Below are positions 32,395-41,705 of a stretch of 42,354 bases of DNA, piece after piece (the stretch's first letter is position 1; each line of letters opens with the position of its first letter). A model generated the notes under the pieces. The model had not been told where the DNA came from and made no database searches. It was given only the letters and a program-made list of their open reading frames with translations. The position numbers and the translations under genes are program-made. Location of the stretch: NCBI GenBank assembly GCA_944393745.1, contig CALYBD010000020.1, positions 1 to 42,354 of the forward strand, in the 5' to 3' direction. This DNA is from an uncultured Alphaproteobacteria bacterium. Lineage in GTDB: Bacteria > Pseudomonadota > Alphaproteobacteria > CAAGCB01 > CAG-977.

Positions 32395-33705
32395 TTAATA
32401 AATGCCGTAAACGGGCGTTTCTATATACATCATGTCTCTGGTCGTAAAGACCTTTCGGATATTATCACCATAATTTTTTACCGCAAGCAGGTTTTCACGC
32501 GTTGTGGTATACATTCCTAAAAACAGCTGAATACTGTCCCAGGAAATCTGCCGGTCACGCGGGGATAACATGTCAAAAGATTTTGGCGGCTTTTTTAACC
32601 GTCGCCAGGCCGCCAGATTTAAGGCGATTGCCGGACTCATTGTCGCGACTCGGCGAGCTTTGATGATTTTATCAACGGTAATTCCCCAGCTGTCAAGGGT
32701 AAAACCGTGCTTGGCAAGGGTTTTTGCAAAGCGGTCTTTTTCAGGCAGGCGTTTGATCTTGTCGACCAGCGTTTGCATCGGATTTAACATTTCACCCATC
32801 AGATTATTGTCGCTGAGCGACATATCGCGCAACGCCGTATGAAATTCGTCAAAACGATTGTTGCCGAATTCTTTTTCAATTTCCTGAAACGAAGCCAGCG
32901 CCGCTTCAACGTCGCCTTCTGTCAGCGCGGAAGTCTGCGTAACCTGATCTGCCGGCGTTTGCGGGCGGACTTTCTTTTGCAGGGCTGCACCCGTTCTGTA
33001 ATTTTCGGGCGAAAGCATTTTATGCTTTTTCAATAAAGTTCTGTTGTTGATCGTAAATAAATCGTCCGGTTTCGTATTTTCGTCAATTTTAATGATTTTG
33101 CTGTATCCTTTGAACGTTGATTTTTCGCGTTCCGGTATGGCCCAGGCTTCCGGCATCAGGTAAATGTACAGGTGCGTTGACATATATTTACCGTATTTTT
33201 TGGCGTATTCCTTCATCTGCGGCGCAATTCGCGTCGGGAATTTCCCTTTGGTTTCCTTGATGCCGGGAATATTTAAAATCCGATCGGACACATAGGGCAT
33301 TTCATGAATGAACGGCCCGATATACTGATAGGCATATTTGGGCAACATTAAAATCAGCCGATAGATATCGTCTTCTAATTGTTCATTGGCTTTCAGCATG
33401 GCGTCCAGTCCGCCGGGATAAGACGTTTCAATCATTTCGACAATGGCCGAATAAACTGTTTCCTGATTGATTGCTTCGACTTTTCTGTTTTTTTTCTTTG
33501 CTTTGTTTTCCACGCTTTCTTTTAATTCGGCCATCAGGCTTTTAAAGCGTCCCTCCGCCTTTTGCAAAGACGAAAGGGCGGAAGATTTTTCTTTTTCGGT
33601 TTCTTCTTCCTGTACAACGGTCACTTCCAGCGGCTGCCAGTTTAAACGTTCCTGTGCAACGGCCGGAAATGAAGACAACAATAAAAAACAGAACAGTTTC
33701 AACAT
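32395..33705 (-). CDS. Exported protein of unknown function
   Basis: A 436-residue protein with a short signal peptide (cleavage after PAVAQ). It is highly charged, largely helical, and without repeats or further membrane segments. Notable stretches are EEETEKEKSSALSSLQKAEG near the start, MLPKYAYQYIGPFIHEMPYV in the middle and PAIALNLAAWRRLKKPP near the end. No family recognised. It starts six bases after the DUF4139 gene stop and ends 11 bases before gcrA, so the three form an operon. The predicted place is the periplasm. Confidence 0.7.
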   Translation of the reverse strand: MLKLFCFLLLSSFPAVAQERLNWQPLEVTVVQEEETEKEKSSALSSLQKAEGRFKSLMAELKESVENKAKKKNRKVEAINQETVYSAIVEMIETSYPGGLDAMLKANEQLEDDIYRLILMLPKYAYQYIGPFIHEMPYVSDRILNIPGIKETKGKFPTRIAPQMKEYAKKYGKYMSTHLYIYLMPEAWAIPEREKSTFKGYSKIIKIDENTKPDDLFTINNRTLLKKHKMLSPENYRTGAALQKKVRPQTPADQVTQTSALTEGDVEAALASFQEIEKEFGNNRFDEFHTALRDMSLSDNNLMGEMLNPMQTLVDKIKRLPEKDRFAKTLAKHGFTLDSWGITVDKIIKARRVATMSPAIALNLAAWRRLKKPPKSFDMLSPRDRQISWDSIQLFLGMYTTTRENLLAVKNYGDNIRKVFTTRDMMYIETPVYGIY

Positions 33706-33711
33706 GGAATC

Positions 33712-35136
33712 TTAAGGCCTTTGTACGCGTACCGTATAGTTTAAAACAGTTTGTCCTTTCGGCGGGACGGTAATTGTCCATTCGGCACGACGCGTTGTCG
33801 GCGTTGTATACGGAACAGAAGAATCCGTAATGGTCCACTGATTTGAAAAATCCTGCAAATAGGTTATCTTGACAGGCGTTTCTTTGGCATTTTTAAAGTT
33901 CAGCGTGTAACCGGCTTCATACGCTTTGTCCGAAAAAGCCGTGTAGGCCGTTTCTTTTCCCTGAACGGTTACGTCAAAAGCATTGCCCAGATCTAACTTA
34001 ACTTTGCCGTTTTCGGGAATATGGTTGATTTTGTCTTCGCCGACAAAGAACATATTCTGTTTTGAATCGGCCTTGTAAACGCGAATAATACCGCCGGGCA
34101 AAGATAATCCCAGATTGGACGCTTTGTCATTATCGAACTGCAAAACGACCTCTGCATTGCGCAGGTCAAATTCGCCGGAACTGCTGCGTCCGCGGTAAGC
34201 GGGGACAATATTTGTAAATTTGTATTCTTTTTTAACTTTGACGCCAAAGGCCGATAATAAAGCCAGCTGTTTCGTCTGATTTGAAGCAATGTCGGTTTTG
34301 CGACCCAAAGAATATAAATGATAATCCATTAATTCTTCTTCGGTCATCGCCGCGCCCAATGCCACGGAATCCATGGCGGCCATGTTGCGCGCTTTCAGCA
34401 TCATCGGTCTGGGGGCGGCCGGAGGACGGACACGGTTGACGGAACCGGCAACGAATTGAATATTTGCATTATTATAGGCAATTCCCGAAGTGTTGGTCAG
34501 TGTGACCCAGCCGTTTAAATTCAATGCGTCTTCGGCATCGTTTAATTCGGCCACGTAATCCGCGCGCCAGCTTAAACCGTTTGTCAAATAGCTCAGTTCG
34601 ACATCGCGCCGGCCGTCGTTATCTGCGGCGACGTTGATTGTCAGGGTTGGTTGATCGTACAGATCTGCCGGAATATCCGGGAAAATCAGCCGACCGTTGT
34701 AATCCGTTTCAATTCGATCGCCGATTTTTAAAACCAATCCCGCGTCAACGGAAAGGACTTTGGCATTTTCAATTGTCTTTTTGCCGCTGATGTAATGCGT
34801 TTCAATGACTTGAATGTCTTTGCCCAAGAATTTACGCAGCAAAGATTCCCGCGACAACAGATCGAAATTAAAATTTTGTTCGCGGACTTTTAACCCGCTG
34901 CCTTCAAACAAAGCCGTTTCCGGTTGAATCTGGGCCGAAACACCTTGAAAAGAAAGAATATTTTTCCCTTTTTTTAAATCAACCGAACGGCTGTCTTTAA
35001 CCAAACCCAGCCCGTTATTATAAACGGTGACGTTTAAAGATTTCACGGCGTCCTGAGAAACTGTCGTATCCGCCCGGGCAGAATATGAGGCAAAACAAAC
35101 GGCAGCCAGCGATAAAAATATTCTTTTTTTCAGCAA
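33712..35136 (-). CDS. DUF4139 domain-containing exported protein
   Basis: A 474-residue protein with a signal peptide (cleavage near SARAD). The N-terminal region LNVTVYNNGLGLVKDSRSVDLKKG and the middle block VELSYLTNGLSWRADYVAELN...LNLNGWVTLTNTSGIAYNNANIQFVAG match the DUF4139 family. That family has beta-rich domains and occurs in many Gram-negative bacteria without a settled function. First gene of the operon with the unknown exported protein and gcrA. Divergent from ugd. Confidence 0.88.
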   Translation of the reverse strand: MLKKRIFLSLAAVCFASYSARADTTVSQDAVKSLNVTVYNNGLGLVKDSRSVDLKKGKNILSFQGVSAQIQPETALFEGSGLKVREQNFNFDLLSRESLLRKFLGKDIQVIETHYISGKKTIENAKVLSVDAGLVLKIGDRIETDYNGRLIFPDIPADLYDQPTLTINVAADNDGRRDVELSYLTNGLSWRADYVAELNDAEDALNLNGWVTLTNTSGIAYNNANIQFVAGSVNRVRPPAAPRPMMLKARNMAAMDSVALGAAMTEEELMDYHLYSLGRKTDIASNQTKQLALLSAFGVKVKKEYKFTNIVPAYRGRSSSGEFDLRNAEVVLQFDNDKASNLGLSLPGGIIRVYKADSKQNMFFVGEDKINHIPENGKVKLDLGNAFDVTVQGKETAYTAFSDKAYEAGYTLNFKNAKETPVKITYLQDFSNQWTITDSSVPYTTPTTRRAEWTITVPPKGQTVLNYTVRVQRP

Positions 35137-35248
35137 AGCGGGGTCTCCTTTATCGAAACGGTTAATTTTTGGTTTATTTTACGAACGGGGGCTTTTTTGT
35201 GCAAGAATTATCTTTTATGTTTCAAAGGCGGCAGGCATAGAAAAAAGT

Positions 35249-35277
35249 TTGCACACGAGCGCGGAAAAACGTATAAC
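35249..35277 (+). promoter_or_regulatory. Sigma70-type promoter of ugd
   Basis: TTGCAC (35249-35254) and TATAAC (35272-35277) are separated by exactly 17 bases, 45 bases before the ugd start. This is the best-formed promoter I could find in the window. Confidence 0.6.
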
Positions 35278-35321
35278 CTAGTCTTTAAAGTTATGTTTTA
35301 TCAAATTTCGGGAATGATCGC

Positions 35322-36620
35322 ATGAAAGTCGGAATCATCGGAACGGGGTATGTCGGACTGCCGACGGGGGTCGGTTTGGCGGAATTGGGACACGATGTCG
35401 TATGCATTGACGCCGCCGCGGAAAAAATAAATGCTCTGAAGGCCGGAAAAATCACTTTGTTTGAAGACGGGTTGGAAGACCTGTTTCATAAAAACGCCGC
35501 TTCGGGCAGGCTGAAGTTTACTTCCGATATGAAAGAAGGCGTTGAAAACGCGGACGTTGTTATTCTGGCCGTCGGCACGCCGCCGCATCCCGTGACCAAA
35601 GAAGCGGATATGCAGTACATTCACGCCGCCGCGCGCGAATTGGCGCTGTATCTGACGGGATATACCGTTGTGGCCAATAAATCAACCGTTCCCGTCGGAA
35701 CCGGCGACGTGGTGGAAGAAATGATCCGTCAAATCAATCCGCAGGCAGATTTCGACGTTGTTTCTTTACCGGAATTTCTGCGCGAAGGCTTTGCCGTTCA
35801 TGACTTTTTCAATCCGGACAGAATTATCGTCGGGGCGAATACGGATCGCGCCGCGGACGTTATCAAAGAATTATATAAACCGTTCGGCGAAAAGGCACAT
35901 ATGCTGTTTGTCAAACGTCGCTCGTCCGAAACGATTAAGTATGCTTCAAACGCTTTTCTGGCGATGAAGATTCATTACATTAATGAAATGGCGAATTTCT
36001 GCGAACAGTCCGGCGCGGACGTTTACGAAGTCGCCAAAGGCATGGGCATGGATACGCGTATCGGGGCGAAATTTTTAAATCCCGGTCCCGGGTACGGCGG
36101 TTCCTGTTTTCCCAAAGACACGAACGCCATGGCCTGTATGGCCAGAGGATACGGCGTTGAAATGTCGTTGATTGAAACGACGATCCGGCAGAATGACGCA
36201 CGTAAAACGCAGATGGCCGAACGTATTTTAAAAGCGGTGGAAGGTATTGAAAAACCGCGGATTGCCGTTTTAGGGTTGGCTTTTAAAGGGGGGACGGACG
36301 ACTGCCGCGAAAGCCCCGCCATGGAAATTATCCGCGAACTGTTAAAGCATAACGTGGAAATTACCGCCTATGATCCCAAAGCCATGGAAACGGCCAGAAA
36401 ACTGGTCGGCGATAAAATCAGCTATGCCGCGGACGCTTTCGCTGCCGCGAAGGGAGCGGACGTTCTGGCAGTTTTAACGGAGTGGGCGGATTTTAAAACG
36501 CTGGATCTGGCTGAAATCAAATCGCTGTTGAACGCGCCGAAGATTGTCGATCTGCGCAATCTGCTGGATAAAGCGCAAGCCGAACGGCTGGGGTTTGATT
36601 ATGTCGGCATCGGCCGCTGA
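35322..36620 (+). CDS. ugd: UDP-glucose 6-dehydrogenase
   Basis: A 432-residue NAD-dependent enzyme that oxidises UDP-glucose to UDP-glucuronate for polysaccharide or lipid modification. It shows the Rossmann motif GTGYVGLPTGVGLAELGH, the STVPVGTGD loop, the active-site cysteine in PGYGGSCFPKDT (about residue 261), and the C-terminal domain motif FKGGTDDCRESP. Residue content fits the bacterial Ugd/TuaD type. No polysaccharide cluster is adjacent. The GNAT gene starts inside its last 20 bases. Confidence 0.95.
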   Translation: MKVGIIGTGYVGLPTGVGLAELGHDVVCIDAAAEKINALKAGKITLFEDGLEDLFHKNAASGRLKFTSDMKEGVENADVVILAVGTPPHPVTKEADMQYIHAAARELALYLTGYTVVANKSTVPVGTGDVVEEMIRQINPQADFDVVSLPEFLREGFAVHDFFNPDRIIVGANTDRAADVIKELYKPFGEKAHMLFVKRRSSETIKYASNAFLAMKIHYINEMANFCEQSGADVYEVAKGMGMDTRIGAKFLNPGPGYGGSCFPKDTNAMACMARGYGVEMSLIETTIRQNDARKTQMAERILKAVEGIEKPRIAVLGLAFKGGTDDCRESPAMEIIRELLKHNVEITAYDPKAMETARKLVGDKISYAADAFAAAKGADVLAVLTEWADFKTLDLAEIKSLLNAPKIVDLRNLLDKAQAERLGFDYVGIGR

Positions 36621-37137
36621 AAATATAATTTTGGAAACGCAAAGGACTTTTCTGCGTCCGTTAAGGCAGACCGACTTTGCCGATCTGGCGGAAATTCTGC
36701 AGGATCCGGCTGTTATGTACGCTTATGAGCATGCCTTTGACGACCGAGAAGTGCAACAGTGGCTGGATCGTCAGCTGCAACGTTATGACAAAGACGGTTT
36801 CGGACTATGGGCGGTTATTTCCAAGGAAACGGGCGGTTTCATCGGCCAGGTCGGCTTGACACGACAGGAAACGCCGCGCGGGACGGAAACGGAAATCGTC
36901 TGGCTGTTGAAAAAATCCTGCTGGCATCAGGGATTTGCAACAAAAGCGGGCGAGGGCTGTCGGCAATATGCTTTTAATGTTTTGAAAAAACAAAAGGTTG
37001 TCAGCATTATCCGCGATACAAATCTGGCATCGCGCAAAGTTGCCGAACGTTTGGGCATGCGGCCGGCGTTTTCTTTTGTAAAGCATTATTACGGCATCAA
37101 TATGCCGCACATTGTTTATGCGGTTACCACCCCATAG
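36601..37137 (+). CDS. GNAT family N-acetyltransferase (RimJ/RimL-like)
   Basis: A 178-residue acetyltransferase. The start LETQRTFLRPLRQTDFADLAEILQDP and the acetyl-CoA-binding region (WLLKKSCWHQGFATKAGEG) followed by NLASRKVAERLGM are typical of the RimJ/RimL group that acetylates protein N-termini or small amines. The substrate cannot be predicted. I chose the ATG at 36601 inside the end of ugd; an in-frame start 57 bases upstream adds residues unlike the family. It converges on the DUF5662 gene with a 14-base overlap. Confidence 0.85.
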   Translation: MSASAAENIILETQRTFLRPLRQTDFADLAEILQDPAVMYAYEHAFDDREVQQWLDRQLQRYDKDGFGLWAVISKETGGFIGQVGLTRQETPRGTETEIVWLLKKSCWHQGFATKAGEGCRQYAFNVLKKQKVVSIIRDTNLASRKVAERLGMRPAFSFVKHYYGINMPHIVYAVTTP

Positions 37138-37603
37138 AATCCAGATTTTTTTCAATCAGCCGAAGAGTATTTTCGGAAAAGACCATTTTGTCGCGTGTGT
37201 TGTTAAAAAATGCGCGCACCTGATTCTTTGTCCATTTTTTTCCCTGTCGTGTCCGGCCGGCACCGGCCCAGTCACAAATCATTTCACGCACGTCCGTTTC
37301 CGTCATGTCCAAAGCTTTATAAGAAACACCGTTGGCCAGAATCCAATGCTGCCAGTGATGACGCGAACGGTTAAAGTGGGATAAAATGGCTCTTTGATAA
37401 TCTTCGGGAGCCGTGCAGGGATCGTAATTGCCGGACGTATCGCGGATTTTGCGGATCTGCGGGTAATATTTGGCATAAACATATAACATGGACGGCAACA
37501 GCAACTTGTCCCAATCGTGCAACAGCCCGCGCCAGAACAGACCGTGCCTGAAACAATAATACATCACCCAGAATTTATGTCGCAGCAAATAAAAAATATA
37601 CAT
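37124..37603 (-). CDS. DUF5662 family protein
   Basis: A 159-residue protein with RHKFWVMYYCFRHGLFWRGLLHDWDK near the N-terminus and SHFNRSRHHWQHW in the middle. These histidine- and aspartate-rich blocks are the DUF5662 pattern and resemble an HD-type metal site. The family is common in phages and gut bacteria, with no known function. It starts four bases after the nnr stop on the same strand, so it is likely co-transcribed. Confidence 0.75.
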   Translation of the reverse strand: MYIFYLLRHKFWVMYYCFRHGLFWRGLLHDWDKLLLPSMLYVYAKYYPQIRKIRDTSGNYDPCTAPEDYQRAILSHFNRSRHHWQHWILANGVSYKALDMTETDVREMICDWAGAGRTRQGKKWTKNQVRAFFNNTRDKMVFSENTLRLIEKNLDSMGW

Positions 37604-37607
37604 ATCG

Positions 37608-39026
37608 CTATTTTAAACAGGCAATGAGGTCTTCTGCAATCAGATTTTCTCCGGCGGTTTCGGCGGCGCGGGAATGCAGCCAAACGCCCGCACAGGCGGC
37701 TTCGAACGGTTTTGAACCTTTTGCCAGCATGGCTCCGATAATACCGTCTAAAACATCGCCGCTGCCGGCTGTTGATAAATCAAAAGAATCCGTGCTGTTC
37801 AGGGCGGCCCGTCCGTCCGGAGCGGCAATGACCGTATCGGCGCCTTTTAAAACAACGGTACAATTCAATGCCGCCGCCGCATTCAGCGCCTGCGTTAATT
37901 TATCTTGTTCCTCTAAATCGGGGAACAGGCGACGAAATTCACCGGCGTGCGGCGTGATAACCGCCCGGGACAGATCTTTTTTGATACCTTTGATAAAAGG
38001 AAGCGCGCCGGCGTCGGCGACAAAAGGCTTTTTTGATTTTGCGATACTGTGCAGCAAAGCTTTTGTCCGTTCCGTTTTTAATGCGCCCATGCCGATGACA
38101 AAAGCACCGGCGTTGGAAGTGTTGATCTGTTTTTCGATTTCTTCCGTCGTGTCTGCCGCCTGTATGACAAAGCCTGGCTCCGCCGTTGTGAATGTCTGCT
38201 CGGTCTTTGATTCGCAGCTGACGGCAACCCAGCCTGCGCCGGCTCTGCGTGCTGCCGCGGCGGCCAACCGGGCGGCGCCTGTCATCTCTGCGGCGCAAAC
38301 CAGAACGGCGCCGCGCGAATATTTATGGTCATAAGGCGTCGGTGCCGGAATATGAAACAGATCCGGCGTATTTTCATAACAATGCGGCATTTGATGCGCA
38401 ACGACTTCATCGGGAATGCCGATCGGGCAGACGATCAGTCTTCCGGTACGTTCTTTGCCCGGATAAAGGAAATGGCCGATTTTCGGACGGCAAAAAGTAA
38501 TCGTCATGTCGCAAAACGGTGCTGTTCCCAAAATTCTGCCCGTATCGGCCTGTATACCGCTGGGGATATCCAGCGCGACACAGGGCAGGGAGGTTTCGTT
38601 TAAGGCATTGAAGAAATCGGCAATATCGTTTTCAATCGGTCGGGTCAGTCCGATTCCGAATACGGCATCAATAAACAGTCCGCCGCTTTTTTCCATTTTT
38701 TTTAACCGGTTGAACGAAGGCGGACGAATAACGCCTTTGAATCTTTTGGCGTTAAGGGCGGCGGCCGGTGATAATTTTTTTTCTTCTCCGACCAAAGCGA
38801 CTTCTGCCGGCCAACCCCAATCCTGCAGGATTCGGGCGACGACAAAGCCGTCTCCGCCGTTATTGCCGGTACCGCACAATACCGTTACGGGCCGTTTTGA
38901 ATAATTTCGGGCAATCCGGCAGGCGGCGGCAAAGCCGGCATTTTCCATCAGTTGCAATTCCGGCACGATTTTTGCATTTGTTTCTTTGTCAGCGCCGTAC
39001 ATTTGGGCGGTTGTTAAAATTTCCAC
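37608..39026 (-). CDS. nnr: Bifunctional NAD(P)H-hydrate epimerase / ADP-dependent dehydratase
   Basis: A 472-residue two-domain enzyme that repairs hydrated NADH and NADPH. The N-terminal YjeF epimerase domain (about 1-210) has CGTGNNGGDGFVVAR and the aspartate of FIDAVFGIGLTRP. The C-terminal ribokinase-like dehydratase domain has VITPHAGEFRRLFP and the catalytic block STAGSGDVLDGIIGAMLAKG. Length is typical of the fused bacterial enzyme. Divergent from the Nudix gene across about 80 bases. Confidence 0.95.
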   Translation of the reverse strand: MEILTTAQMYGADKETNAKIVPELQLMENAGFAAACRIARNYSKRPVTVLCGTGNNGGDGFVVARILQDWGWPAEVALVGEEKKLSPAAALNAKRFKGVIRPPSFNRLKKMEKSGGLFIDAVFGIGLTRPIENDIADFFNALNETSLPCVALDIPSGIQADTGRILGTAPFCDMTITFCRPKIGHFLYPGKERTGRLIVCPIGIPDEVVAHQMPHCYENTPDLFHIPAPTPYDHKYSRGAVLVCAAEMTGAARLAAAAARRAGAGWVAVSCESKTEQTFTTAEPGFVIQAADTTEEIEKQINTSNAGAFVIGMGALKTERTKALLHSIAKSKKPFVADAGALPFIKGIKKDLSRAVITPHAGEFRRLFPDLEEQDKLTQALNAAAALNCTVVLKGADTVIAAPDGRAALNSTDSFDLSTAGSGDVLDGIIGAMLAKGSKPFEAACAGVWLHSRAAETAGENLIAEDLIACLK

Positions 39027-39108
39027 GGGGGAAAGCTCCTGAAGATGTTTGAAGTTTATTAATCTTTGTTCACTATACTACATTCGTTTTGACAGAGGAA
39101 AATAAAAT

Positions 39109-39723
39109 ATGGTCGACAGAACGCCTGAAAATATCGAAGTTATAAAAAAAGAAACACTCTATAAAAAATTTTTCAGGGTGGACGAATATTTTTTTAAATA
39201 TCCGCACTATAACGGAACAATGAGCCGAACAATTTCCCGTGAAGTCATGGAACGCGGCAGTTCCGCCGGCGTATTGCTGTACGATCCCGATCATGACAAG
39301 CTGGTTTTTGTCGAACAACTGCGCATCGGTGTCTATGCGGCCGGCGAATATCCCTGGGTTTTGGAATGCGTTGCCGGCATTATTGATCCCGGGGAAACGC
39401 CTGATCAGGTCGTTGTCAGAGAAGCAAAAGAAGAGGCCGGCGTAACTGTAACGGCCGTTGAACCGATTGTTGATTATTTCGCGTCTCCGGGCGGTATATC
39501 CGAAAAACTGTATGTTTTTTGCGGCCGTGCGGACGTTAGTCATCTTCCTGCTTTTGCCGGTCTGGACACGGAAGGCGAAGATATCCGTGTCGTCGTTTTG
39601 TCTTCGGCCGAGGTTGAACAAATGCTGGCCGAGGGGAAATTTAACAATGCTTTGACGATTATTGCCGTTCAATGGTTTGTTTTGAATAAAGAAAAATTAC
39701 GGAAAAAATGGGGGAAATCATGA
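39109..39723 (+). CDS. Nudix hydrolase, ADP-ribose pyrophosphatase type
   Basis: A 204-residue protein with the complete Nudix box GIIDPGETPDQVVVREAKEEAGV (about residues 90-112), fitting G-x5-E-x7-REUxEExGU. The preceding VFVEQLRIGVYAAGE and downstream FASPGGISEKLYVFCG match the NudF/TrgB group that hydrolyses ADP-ribose. The exact substrate is unproven. The stop overlaps the start of the lipoprotein gene (ATGA). Confidence 0.9.
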   Translation: MVDRTPENIEVIKKETLYKKFFRVDEYFFKYPHYNGTMSRTISREVMERGSSAGVLLYDPDHDKLVFVEQLRIGVYAAGEYPWVLECVAGIIDPGETPDQVVVREAKEEAGVTVTAVEPIVDYFASPGGISEKLYVFCGRADVSHLPAFAGLDTEGEDIRVVVLSSAEVEQMLAEGKFNNALTIIAVQWFVLNKEKLRKKWGKS

Positions 39724-40913
39724 AAATACGCCGTAAATTATCCAAAACGGTCAATGCCGCCGTTTTAACCGTTTCCGCTTTAATTTGCGGATGTTCCACT
39801 CCGGGCAGTTCGTTTTTTAAGACGGACACCGAACAATCCATTCTCAGCTGGTCTGCCGGTAATCATGAAAACGCCGTTCATTATGCGCAAAAGGCTTTGC
39901 AGGATAATCCGAACGATGTATACGCCATGATGGTGGCCGGATTGTCTTATGAAAGTTTGGGATATCCGAACAGAGCACGTGCTTTTTACGAACAGGCCGC
40001 CGCAACCGACAGTGATGCGATCAGTATGTTCGGCGCCGTGCGCAATGTGCCTGCCGAAGAATTAACAAAAGCCGCCGCGACCCGTTTGGCTGCAATGAAT
40101 TTGCCGCAGGCGCCTTTGGCCGTGATTGATCCGGTAACGCAAAGCGCTGCTTTTACGTCTTTTGCTCTGCCGGCGCAGACGGATAAAAACGCGTCTGCCG
40201 TATCGTCTTCTGCTCCGGTACAGCAGGAAGTTGTTAAAGGCGGTCTGGATATGCTGTCCGAAGGCGACAGAAATATCGTGCTGCGCTTTTTAACGTTTAT
40301 CCGGCTGCGTGACGAAAAATATGTGACCGAAGAAGAATGGCAGACCCGGCGCGCCGTTAATTTGGGCGGCTTGTTGCCGTATACGTTATCGCCGGCCGGT
40401 AAAGGGCTGGATATGCCGGCGCCGTCCGGCGATGTGATTGTCGGCCGATTGAATGCGTTGCGCAACGCTTTGGAAATTCGTGCGATCACGCCGCGCGAAC
40501 ACGCTGCGGAACGCGAAATGATTTTAGAGGCTCTGTTGCCGTCTAATCCGTTTTATCGTATGGATCCGGCGCCGGTTCCGCAAGATCTTTTACAGGGGGC
40601 GACGGCTTTGCGCCGTATTGAAATGTTGCAGAATTTAAAATTAATTACGCCGACCGAAGCCAAAAAAGAAAAGGCGGCGATTGAAAAGCTGACGTATGCT
40701 AAAATCGGCATGACCGGTGATGACGGCCAGTCCAGGTCTCAGGCGGCTTCGTGTATTCAAAAATGTCTGAGTGTTCCTTGTACTCCCTGCCAGCCGGTTA
40801 AAAAGACTGTTGCCAAAAAGACAACGGCCAAGAAAAAAACAACAACGAAAAAGGCGGCTTCCAAACCGGCCGTAACGAAAAAAAAGACGTCTCAGGCTTT
40901 GTGTCCTTGTTGA
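39720..40913 (+). CDS. Lipoprotein with TPR-like segment and basic C-terminal tail
   Basis: A 397-residue protein. The ATG at 39720 overlaps the Nudix stop. The signal ends in a lipobox (ALICGC), so the Cys should be lipidated. Residues about 35-95 resemble a TPR pair (NHENAVHYAQKALQDNPNDV, AGLSYESLGYPNRARAFYEQA). A middle helical region carries no known domain. The end has four cysteines (SCIQKCLSVPCTPC), a lysine/threonine/alanine-rich tail like histone H1, and a terminal CPC. The basic tail on an envelope lipoprotein is unusual and may bind acidic polymers such as peptidoglycan or LPS. Confidence 0.75.
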   Translation: MKIRRKLSKTVNAAVLTVSALICGCSTPGSSFFKTDTEQSILSWSAGNHENAVHYAQKALQDNPNDVYAMMVAGLSYESLGYPNRARAFYEQAAATDSDAISMFGAVRNVPAEELTKAAATRLAAMNLPQAPLAVIDPVTQSAAFTSFALPAQTDKNASAVSSSAPVQQEVVKGGLDMLSEGDRNIVLRFLTFIRLRDEKYVTEEEWQTRRAVNLGGLLPYTLSPAGKGLDMPAPSGDVIVGRLNALRNALEIRAITPREHAAEREMILEALLPSNPFYRMDPAPVPQDLLQGATALRRIEMLQNLKLITPTEAKKEKAAIEKLTYAKIGMTGDDGQSRSQAASCIQKCLSVPCTPCQPVKKTVAKKTTAKKKTTTKKAASKPAVTKKKTSQALCPC

Positions 40914-40928
40914 TAAAGGAAATAAAAA

Positions 40929-41705
40929 ATGTTGACACAACCTGCTGTTTTTGCACTTTTTTTAGCTTCTGCCGCCGGTTTGTCAACATTGCTGGGGGCA
41001 GCGGTTTTATGCTGTTCGAATGCGCATAACGAACGCATGCTTTCCGTTGCTTTGGGCTTTGCCGCCGGCATTATGCTCAGTGTTTCTTTTATGGATCTTT
41101 ATCCGAATGCAGAGGAATTGTTCCGTAAAGTTTATTCCGACGGTCGGGCCGTTTCCTTTGCTGTTTTATCTTTAATCGCCGGTTTGCTGATTGCCGCATT
41201 GATTGATAAATTCGTTCCCCACGATTCTTTTGATCCGTTAACCGGTGAAGCGCCGCATAAAAATCTGTTTCGTGTCGGCGTCGTTTCCATGATTGCCATC
41301 GGCCTGCATAACTTTCCCGAAGGTATTGCCACTTTTATGGCAGGGTATAAAAACATTTCTTTGGGGTTTTCGATTGCGCTGGCCATTTCATTACACAATA
41401 TTCCCGAAGGCATTGCCGTTGCCATGCCGATTTATTATGCCACCAATAATAAAAAGAAGGCTGTCTTTTATACGTTTTTATCAGGCATTGCCGAACCTCT
41501 TGGTGCATTGGCCGCATTTTTAATACTGCGCCCGTTTATCAATGATGTTGTTTTAGGGGCAGTTTTTGCCGGCGTTGCGGGGATCATGATCTATATTACG
41601 ATCGAAGAACTGATCCCATCGTCACGACAGTACGGACACGATACGGCGGCTTTGTTGGCAACATTTGCCGGAATATGCCTGATGCCGTTATCGCACGCTA
41701 TTTGA
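40929..41705 (+). CDS. zupT: ZIP family zinc transporter ZupT
   Basis: A 258-residue inner-membrane transporter of divalent metals (zinc, iron and others) with about eight helices. Two copies of the metal-binding motif H-N-x-P-E-G are visible, HNFPEGIATF (about 123) and HNIPEGIAVAMPIY (about 156), as in E. coli ZupT. GGXXEPLG-type sequence (SGIAEPLGAL) follows. It is 15 bases after the lipoprotein gene, and its last eight bases overlap the convergent ankyrin gene. Confidence 0.93.
   Translation: MLTQPAVFALFLASAAGLSTLLGAAVLCCSNAHNERMLSVALGFAAGIMLSVSFMDLYPNAEELFRKVYSDGRAVSFAVLSLIAGLLIAALIDKFVPHDSFDPLTGEAPHKNLFRVGVVSMIAIGLHNFPEGIATFMAGYKNISLGFSIALAISLHNIPEGIAVAMPIYYATNNKKKAVFYTFLSGIAEPLGALAAFLILRPFINDVVLGAVFAGVAGIMIYITIEELIPSSRQYGHDTAALLATFAGICLMPLSHAI

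Noticed and set aside
37624-38334. 236-codon plus-strand frame inside nnr
   Set aside because: Shadow of the nnr dehydratase domain; serine/alanine-rich composition typical of antisense reading.
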